From JAEUMW01 sp039807745 (lineage in GTDB: Bacteria; Pseudomonadota; Gammaproteobacteria; Burkholderiales; JAEUMW01): a stretch of 19,087 nt of DNA. The stretch's first letter is position 1, and every line of letters starts with the position of its first letter. A program made the translations under genes and the position numbers. The notes under the pieces are model-generated. The model saw nothing but the letters and a program-made list of their open reading frames with translations, was not told the DNA's origin and searched no databases. Positions 14,038-19,087 of this stretch are shown in pieces. Location: NCBI GenBank assembly GCA_039807745.1, contig JBDHRV010000062.1, positions 1 through 19,087 of the forward strand, written 5' to 3'.

Positions 14038-16655
14038 AGTCGCCGCAGGTAGCAAGGCCGAGCGAGGCCCGGTTGATTTCGGTGATCGGCTGGGTCGCCA
14101 CCGCGGTGGCGTTGACGGCCGCGCTCGTCTTACCGGCGGGCTACGCGCTGTTGGCATACCGCAACCTGGCTTCCCGCACAGACCTCCACGCTCAAGTCGA
14201 GGCAGCGGAAATCAGTGCGCTCATCAGCCGCAGCGCCGAGTACTGGAGGTATGAGCTCCATCGAATGGAAGAACTGCTCAGTCGCTACCAGGTCGAGCTG
14301 GACGATTACGCAGCCGGTGTGTACGACGCGAATGGCGTTCGCCTCTTGCGTGTAGGCGTGTCCCCGGAGTGGCCGCTGCTCCGGCGTTCGCGCGCGCTTC
14401 ATGATTCCGGGCGGGTAGTCGGCCGTGTCGAAATCGAGCGCTCGCTGCGGCCGGTCGCATATGGCACAGCGATGGCGGCGCTGTTTGGCCTCCTCCTCGG
14501 TACCGCGATCTTCTGCGCACTCCGGCAGCTGCCAACGCGCGCGCTCCGGCAAATGACCAGGAAGCTGGAACAGGAAAGGGCACTGCTGCGGGAGAGTGAG
14601 GAGCGCTACCGCACCGTCGCCAACTTCACCCACGATTGGGAATATTGGCTGGCACCGGACGGCAGTCTGCCGTATCTGTCCCCTTCCTGCGAGGATGTTA
14701 CCGGATACGCGGCCAAGGAGTTTCAACGCGATCCGGGACTGATGTTGAGGATTGTGCACCCCGACGACCGCGCACGGGTCTCAAGACACTTTCGCAAATC
14801 GGCTGCCGCGCGCGCAACCAGCGACAGACACCACGAGGGGGATTTTCGCATTCTTACCCGTAGCGGCGAAGAGCGCTGGATCAACCACGTGTGTCGCGCC
14901 GTCTTCAGCCACAGCGGGCAGTATCTCGGCCGTCGCGCCAGCAACCGGGACATCACCCAGCGGAAACAGGCCGAGGAGGAGTTGCGCGTCGCCGCCGCCG
15001 CGTTTGACGCACAGGAAGGCATCGTGGTTACCGACGCCAAGATGGTGATCATGCGCGCCAATCGCGCCTTCGAGGAGATTACCGGCTATACACCTGCGAG
15101 AATCGTGGGACGCACGCCTCGCTTCATCTCCTCGGCGCACCACGACAAGGTCTTCTTCGGCGGTGTCTGGGACAGCATCAAGCGCACCGGTTCGTGGAAG
15201 GGGGAGCTCTGGATCCGACGGCGCGGCGGCGAAGTGTTCCCTGGATGGGCGACCATCAGCGCCGTGAAGACCAACGACGGCGTAGTCACCCGTTACGTCG
15301 GCACGCTGACGGACATCACGCAGCGCAAGGCGGCGGAGGCGGCGATCGCGCATCTTGCGTTCTATGATCCGCTCACCCAGTTACCCAACCGGCGGCTCCT
15401 GCTGGACCGGCTGCAGCACGCCGTTGCGGCCTGCGCTCGGGGTCGGCAACATGGGGCTGTCATCTTCATCGACCTGGACAATTTCAAGACCCTGAACGAC
15501 ACCCGTGGTCATGACGTGGGCGATCTGCTGCTCCAGGATATCGCTCACCGCCTTCTCAACTGTGTGCGCGAGGGCGACACGGTGGCACGGCTCGGGGGCG
15601 ATGAGTACGTGGTCGTGCTGGAGCGCCTGAGCGAGAGTCGCGACGAGGCCGCGGCGCAGGCCGAAACCGTGGGCGAGAAGGTCTTGTCGATAATCAGTCA
15701 ACCCTCCCTCCTCGCCGCACAGGAACACCACGGATCCGCCAGCATCGGGATTTCCCTTTTCGCGTCATCCGGGCAGACCGTCGACGATCTGCTGAAAGAG
15801 GCCGATCTGGCGATGTACCAGGCAAAGGCTGCGGGCCGCAGCACGCTTCGCTTCTTCGATCCCGAGATGCAGGCCGCAATAACCGCGCGCGCGGCAATGG
15901 AGGCCGAGCTGCGGCGAGCTCTTCGGGAGAGTCAGTTCTCGCTGCTCTATCAACCCCAGGTGGATTCCGAGGGACGCGTCACGGGCGTCGAGGCACTCGT
16001 GCGCTGGCGGAACCCGCAGCGCGGCCTCGTGTCGCCGTCGGAGTTCATTCCCCTCGCCGAGGAAACGGGGCTGATCCTCCCCCTTGGTCGTTGGGTGCTT
16101 GAATCCGCCTGCGCCCAGTTGGCAGCGTGGTCAGCCAAGCCGGACACCGCCGGGCTCGCGATAGCGGTAAACGTCAGCGCCCGCGAGTTTCACCATCCGG
16201 ATTTTGCGCAAGGTGTGATGGACGCGCTCGATCGCACGGACGCCGATCCGCGGAAGCTCACCCTGGAGTTCACGGAGAGCCTGTTGCTGAACGACATGGA
16301 GGATGCCATCACGAAAATGGCCGCTCTGAAAGCGCGCGGTGTCGGCCTGTCTCTCGACGACTTCGGCACCGGCTATTCGTCGCTCAGGTACGTAAAGCAC
16401 TTGCCACTGGATCAGTTGAAAATCGATCAGTCGTTCGTGCGGGACGTGTTGACCGATCCAAACGATGCCGCCATCGCCCGCGCCATCCTCGCCCTGGGTC
16501 AAAGCCTCGATCTATCAGTGATAGCCGAGGGGATAGAAACCGAAGCGCAGCGGGACTTTCTCGCCAACAATGGCTGCCGCGCGTTCCAGGGCTATCTCTT
16601 TGGACGCCCGGTTAGCGTGGAGGCGCTGCATGTGAAGAGAACCGAGGCACCCTGA
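14034..16655 (+). CDS. Membrane-bound PAS-PAS-GGDEF-EAL cyclic-di-GMP enzyme
   Basis: This 873-aa protein is predicted to make and/or break cyclic-di-GMP at the inner membrane. Transmembrane segments lie at about 17-41 and 143-163 around a periplasmic region of about 100 residues. Two PAS domains follow (about 190-308 and 318-430, each ending in DITQRK). The GGDEF domain (about 440-600) has GGDEY at 521-525 and the inhibitory-site RxxD (REGD, 512-515) five residues before it. The EAL domain (about 620-865) has EAL at 653-655, DDFGTGYSSL at 775-784, LKIDQSF and AEGIET. Both active sites look intact. The ATG at 14034 overlaps the upstream remnant's stop; the frame is open further upstream (to 13794) but that part shadows the remnant. 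Confidence 0.93.
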   Translation: MKSPQVARPSEARLISVIGWVATAVALTAALVLPAGYALLAYRNLASRTDLHAQVEAAEISALISRSAEYWRYELHRMEELLSRYQVELDDYAAGVYDANGVRLLRVGVSPEWPLLRRSRALHDSGRVVGRVEIERSLRPVAYGTAMAALFGLLLGTAIFCALRQLPTRALRQMTRKLEQERALLRESEERYRTVANFTHDWEYWLAPDGSLPYLSPSCEDVTGYAAKEFQRDPGLMLRIVHPDDRARVSRHFRKSAAARATSDRHHEGDFRILTRSGEERWINHVCRAVFSHSGQYLGRRASNRDITQRKQAEEELRVAAAAFDAQEGIVVTDAKMVIMRANRAFEEITGYTPARIVGRTPRFISSAHHDKVFFGGVWDSIKRTGSWKGELWIRRRGGEVFPGWATISAVKTNDGVVTRYVGTLTDITQRKAAEAAIAHLAFYDPLTQLPNRRLLLDRLQHAVAACARGRQHGAVIFIDLDNFKTLNDTRGHDVGDLLLQDIAHRLLNCVREGDTVARLGGDEYVVVLERLSESRDEAAAQAETVGEKVLSIISQPSLLAAQEHHGSASIGISLFASSGQTVDDLLKEADLAMYQAKAAGRSTLRFFDPEMQAAITARAAMEAELRRALRESQFSLLYQPQVDSEGRVTGVEALVRWRNPQRGLVSPSEFIPLAEETGLILPLGRWVLESACAQLAAWSAKPDTAGLAIAVNVSAREFHHPDFAQGVMDALDRTDADPRKLTLEFTESLLLNDMEDAITKMAALKARGVGLSLDDFGTGYSSLRYVKHLPLDQLKIDQSFVRDVLTDPNDAAIARAILALGQSLDLSVIAEGIETEAQRDFLANNGCRAFQGYLFGRPVSVEALHVKRTEAP

Positions 16656-16686
16656 CCGCCTCCGGCCCGGGGCTCCATGTCCGACA

Positions 16687-17529
16687 TCAGTTCTCCATCC
16701 TCGCCAGTCGCGCGCTTTCGAGCCACAGTCTTTCTGCAGCGACATCGTCTTGCGCCTCCAGCGCCGGCGATGCGATGCGGCACCGATGGAAGTACTCGCC
16801 GCTGTCGTGGGCGACATCGTCGGACGTAGCGAGATGGACGATCGTTTTGGCGCCCTCCTCCGGCGAGATCGCCAGGAGTTTGGCGAGCCGGATGACCCAC
16901 GCGCCCAGTCCTCCGCTTTCGTCGCCAAAGCGCGTCCCGACGAAACCGGGATGCAGACAGTTGGCGGTGACCCCGGTCCCGGCGAGGCGACGCGCAAGCT
17001 CGCGCGTGTAGAGGATATTGCACAGCTTGGAGCGCCCGTAGACCTTGAAGCCCGAGTAGCCGCGCGTCGATTGCAGATCGTCGAAGTCAAGCCGCGCACC
17101 CCGGTGCGCCTCCGAGGCGGTATTGATCACCCGCGACTGTGCCGACGCGACCAGGCGTTCGCGCAGGCCGTGCGTCAACACGAAGTAGGCCATGTGGTTG
17201 AGCGCGAAGGTGCGCTCCAGTCGGTCCTCGGTGACGCGGCGCTTGTTGAACATGGCGCCGGCGTTGTTGATCAGCACGTCGATGCGCGGTTCCGCCTCGG
17301 CGATCTCGCTCGCCACGCGCTTCATCTCGGCAAGACGCGAGAGGTCCGCGAAGTGAACGCCGTGCGCAATGCCGGGGGCTCTCTCGCGCAGTCGCGCCAA
17401 GGTGGCCTCCGCGCGGCCCCGGTCGCGCGCGACCAGCACGATGCGGGCGCCAAGCTTTGCCAGCCGCTCCGCCGCGACCTGCCCGATACCGGAGGTTGCT
17501 CCGGTTATGACGACGACCTTGCCCTTCAC
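16687..17529 (-). CDS. Short-chain dehydrogenase/reductase (retinol dehydrogenase-like)
   Basis: This 280-aa NAD(P)-dependent oxidoreductase has a Rossmann fold. The cofactor motif TGATSGIG is at 9-16, NNAG at 88-91, the structural Asn in ALNH at 111, the catalytic Ser139 in NTAS and the YxxxK pair Tyr164/Lys168 in YGRSK. The helix SKLCNILYTRELARRL and the LHPGFVGTRFG segment are typical of the retinol-dehydrogenase/WW-domain-oxidoreductase-like SDR group. The start is GTG at 17529 (VKGKVVVITGA), overlapping the methyltransferase stop as GTGA, so it is translationally coupled. The open frame continues upstream, but that part is the antisense-like shadow of the methyltransferase gene. Substrate unknown. 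Confidence 0.92.
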   Translation of the reverse strand: MKGKVVVITGATSGIGQVAAERLAKLGARIVLVARDRGRAEATLARLRERAPGIAHGVHFADLSRLAEMKRVASEIAEAEPRIDVLINNAGAMFNKRRVTEDRLERTFALNHMAYFVLTHGLRERLVASAQSRVINTASEAHRGARLDFDDLQSTRGYSGFKVYGRSKLCNILYTRELARRLAGTGVTANCLHPGFVGTRFGDESGGLGAWVIRLAKLLAISPEEGAKTIVHLATSDDVAHDSGEYFHRCRIASPALEAQDDVAAERLWLESARLARMEN

Positions 17530-18167
17530 GGAAGCGCCCGCCGCTTCGTGCCGTCGCGGCAGTGATCGGACAGCTTCGCCACGATCGCGTATCGCCCCTT
17601 GTCCCGACCCGAGGTGGGCGGATTCATGAATTCGGCGATCAGAGGTTCGAAGCCCAGTTCGCCCAGCATCACGAGCACGCGCGAGGGCAGGTGCGAATCG
17701 TAGAAAAACGTCTCGCCGAACATCGTGTCCGTGAAGGCCGGATGCTCTGACCCGCCGACCGTAAGCATGATTCTCCCGCCAGAGTCGAGACTCATGGCCA
17801 TTCGCGCGAGCAGTCGTGCATGCACCGAACGCTCGAGATGGAAGAGCGTATCCCAGCAGACGATTGCCGCGCAGCCAGCCGGGATGGCGTAGTCCTCGAG
17901 TCGCGATTCGATCCAGGTCGCCTCGGGGAAGCGCGCACGAGCGATCGCGAGCAGCTGCGCAGCCTGATCCACGCCCGTGACGCGGTGTCCGCGCGCGAGC
18001 AGGTATTCGGCGATGGGTCGTCCGGTGCCGCACCCCAGGTCGAGGATGGCCGAGCGCCGCGGCAGCCCCTCCAGAAGCGCATCGATGTATTCCCGCTCGC
18101 GACCGTAGAAAGCGAAGCGTGCCCGATCCCATTCGGGCGCGATGCGGTTGTAGGCCTCCCGGTTCAT
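17526..18167 (-). CDS. Class I SAM-dependent methyltransferase
   Basis: This 213-aa protein begins MNREAYNRIAPEWDRARF, the common N-terminal pattern of small class I methyltransferases. Motif I is ILDLGCGTGR (41-50) and the acidic end of strand 2 is GVD (D67). Motif II/post-I is visible as CAAIVCWDTLFHL (about 99-111), followed by the LDSGGRIMLTVG strand. The acceptor substrate cannot be read from sequence. I chose the ATG at 18167 because it matches the family start; no clear Shine-Dalgarno precedes it and the frame is open further upstream. It is coupled by overlap to the SDR gene downstream and follows the 152-aa gene after 61 bases. Confidence 0.88.
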   Translation of the reverse strand: MNREAYNRIAPEWDRARFAFYGREREYIDALLEGLPRRSAILDLGCGTGRPIAEYLLARGHRVTGVDQAAQLLAIARARFPEATWIESRLEDYAIPAGCAAIVCWDTLFHLERSVHARLLARMAMSLDSGGRIMLTVGGSEHPAFTDTMFGETFFYDSHLPSRVLVMLGELGFEPLIAEFMNPPTSGRDKGRYAIVAKLSDHCRDGTKRRALP

Positions 18168-18228
18168 GGCGAAAGGCGCTTTCTCGGGGAGAGCCTGTGG
18201 CGTCCGGCGCTTCTCGTGCTCCGCGCGC

Positions 18229-18687
18229 TCACCCCACCCGGACACTGATCCCTTCCTCCCGCGTCGAGAGCTCCATGGTCTCGCCGGGCGCGAGCAGGAA
18301 CTCCTGCAAGGGCGAGAACTGAAACGTCGCGCTCGTGAAGACGCGCACCCGCAGCGGCGCGGTTGCCTCGTTCGTGAGCGATAACGGCACGGCGCCCGCA
18401 GTACCCCCCGAGGCGGTGGAACCGCTACGGAGATACCCGCGCACCGCGTCTGCGATGCCAACCGGATCGCCCGCCGGAAGCACCGTGAAGGCGAGCTCCG
18501 CTGCGACATTGAGCGCCAGCGTCGCGCCCGGCGGCACGCTGTGATCGCGGCTGCGCGCGCCGCTCGGTGTGCCTGCCTCGTCGAGCCAGGGCGAATCACC
18601 GTCGCTCATGAACGCATTGGATCGATGCCAGACGCGAACGATGAAGGCGCGCGCGGGGTCGGTGTTGCGAATGCGCAGCGCCGGCAT
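18229..18687 (-). CDS. Hypothetical 152-aa protein
   Basis: I do not recognise the family. The ATG at 18687 (MPALRIRNTDPARAFIVRVW) overlaps the stop of the 46-aa gene by one base (TGATG), which decides the start over the longer frame to 18759. The protein has no membrane segment or signal peptide. It alternates short hydrophobic stretches with Gly/Thr/Ser-rich turns (SVPPGATLALNV, FLLAPGETMELSTREEG), suggesting a small all-beta fold. Its place between a transporter/membrane gene and a methyltransferase gives no firm function. Confidence 0.7.
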   Translation of the reverse strand: MPALRIRNTDPARAFIVRVWHRSNAFMSDGDSPWLDEAGTPSGARSRDHSVPPGATLALNVAAELAFTVLPAGDPVGIADAVRGYLRSGSTASGGTAGAVPLSLTNEATAPLRVRVFTSATFQFSPLQEFLLAPGETMELSTREEGISVRVG

Positions 18688-18827
18688 CAGAAGCACGACC
18701 GGACCCACGTCGCGAACGCGACGAGCAGGTCGGGACGGAAGTAGGCGGCGAAGCCCCACGCGAGCGCCGCGGCGAGCCCGCCTGCCGCGAGCAGGCGCAG
18801 CGCGGCACCACGTCGCGACGCAATCAT
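18687..18827 (-). CDS. Small single-pass membrane protein (46 aa)
   Basis: This 46-aa product begins MIASRRGAALRLLAAGG, a positively charged N-terminus, and has one hydrophobic helix (about 10-28) and a second moderately hydrophobic stretch (DLLVAFATWV). Its ATG at 18827 overlaps the MFS stop by four bases (ATGA), and its own stop overlaps the next ATG (TGATG). Such tight coupling on both sides argues it is a real gene. The open frame reaches back to 18974, but that part lies over the MFS gene in another frame and looks like a shadow. Function unknown; a partner of the transporter is possible (inference). Confidence 0.6.
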   Translation of the reverse strand: MIASRRGAALRLLAAGGLAAALAWGFAAYFRPDLLVAFATWVRSCF

Positions 18828-19087
18828 GCGCGCGCCCCCGCGCTCGCCGGTGCCGCTACCGGCCGCTCGTCGATCGGAAGGTTGAGGAGCGCGGCGACCA
18901 CCGCGAGGCCGATGCAGAGAATCCACACGAGCTGATACGAGCCGGTGGCGTCGAACAGATAACCGCCGAGCCATGCGCCGAGGAAGCTGCCGATCTGGTG
19001 GCTGAAGAACACGAAGCCCGATAGCATGGAGAGATACTGCACGCCGAAAATCTGCGCGACGATGCCGTTGGTGAGCGGTACCGTGGA
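18824..19087 (-). CDS. MFS transporter, C-terminal part (cut by window edge)
   Basis: Only the last 87 residues are in the window; the gene continues beyond 19087. The frame runs unbroken from the edge: STVPLTNGIVAQIFGVQYL, then GFVFFSHQIGSFLGAWLGGY, LFDATGSYQLVW and a final hydrophobic helix. This is typical of helices 10-12 of major facilitator transporters of the monocarboxylate/oxalate-type and related groups. The protein ends with a short hydrophilic tail (DERPVAAPASAGARA). Substrate cannot be assigned. The stop overlaps the ATG of the 46-aa gene. Confidence 0.88.
   Translation of the reverse strand, partial: STVPLTNGIVAQIFGVQYLSMLSGFVFFSHQIGSFLGAWLGGYLFDATGSYQLVWILCIGLAVVAALLNLPIDERPVAAPASAGARA

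Noticed and set aside
17530..18132. 201-residue N-terminal extension of the SDR
   Set aside because: The extension is the out-of-frame shadow of the methyltransferase gene; the SDR fold starts at KVVVITGATSGIG just after the GTG at 17529.

Overview
The window looks like a high-GC betaproteobacterial chromosome. The evidence is the gene order thrS-infC-rpmI-rplT-pheS-pheT-ihfA-merR-tRNA-Pro (all on the minus strand) and the close match of the encoded proteins to proteobacterial families. I cannot name the genus. An uncultured or environmental Burkholderiales or Nitrosomonadales-like organism is plausible (inference).

Region 1 (1-7487, minus strand) is a translation operon read from right to left. 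It runs threonyl-tRNA synthetase, initiation factor IF-3 (with a non-AUG ATA start), ribosomal proteins L35 and L20, an intrinsic terminator/attenuator, both phenylalanyl-tRNA synthetase subunits, IHF-alpha, a MerR-type regulator that overlaps ihfA, and tRNA-Pro(GGG) with its own extended -10 promoter. The gaps upstream of infC and upstream of rpmI hold RNA hairpins, where this operon is classically autoregulated.

Region 2 (7488-12750, plus strand) opens with a 312-base divergent gap containing a strong match to a sigma-54 (-24/-12) promoter. It is followed by the tightly packed prkA-yeaH-spoVR operon: a PrkA-type AAA+/serine kinase, a VWA-like UPF0229 protein and a SpoVR-family protein. These three genes are a conserved stress/starvation module of incompletely known function, and sigma-54 control fits what is known for yeaGH in E. 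coli.

Region 3 (12751-14037) is a scar. It holds an intact rmlC-type sugar epimerase gene (minus) between two broken genes on the same strand. One is a frameshifted, unrecognised C-terminal fragment; the other is the tail of an NAD-dependent epimerase. The epimerase tail stops within a few bases of the start of a truncated PstS-like substrate-binding fragment on the plus strand, which marks a rearrangement junction near 13753.

Region 4 (14034-16655, plus) is an 873-aa membrane-bound PAS-PAS-GGDEF-EAL protein for cyclic-di-GMP turnover. Its ATG overlaps the stop codon of the PstS-like remnant.

Region 5 (16687-19087, minus) contains the tail of an MFS transporter, a 46-aa single-membrane-segment protein, a 152-aa unknown protein, a class I methyltransferase and a short-chain dehydrogenase. 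Successive genes mostly overlap at stop/start codons, so they are probably one transcript whose beginning lies outside the window.

I found no CRISPR array, insertion sequence, transposase or phage gene. The most interesting parts are the sigma-54 promoter of the prkA operon, the non-AUG infC start with its flanking RNA structures, and the gene graveyard with its sharp junction next to the cyclic-di-GMP enzyme.
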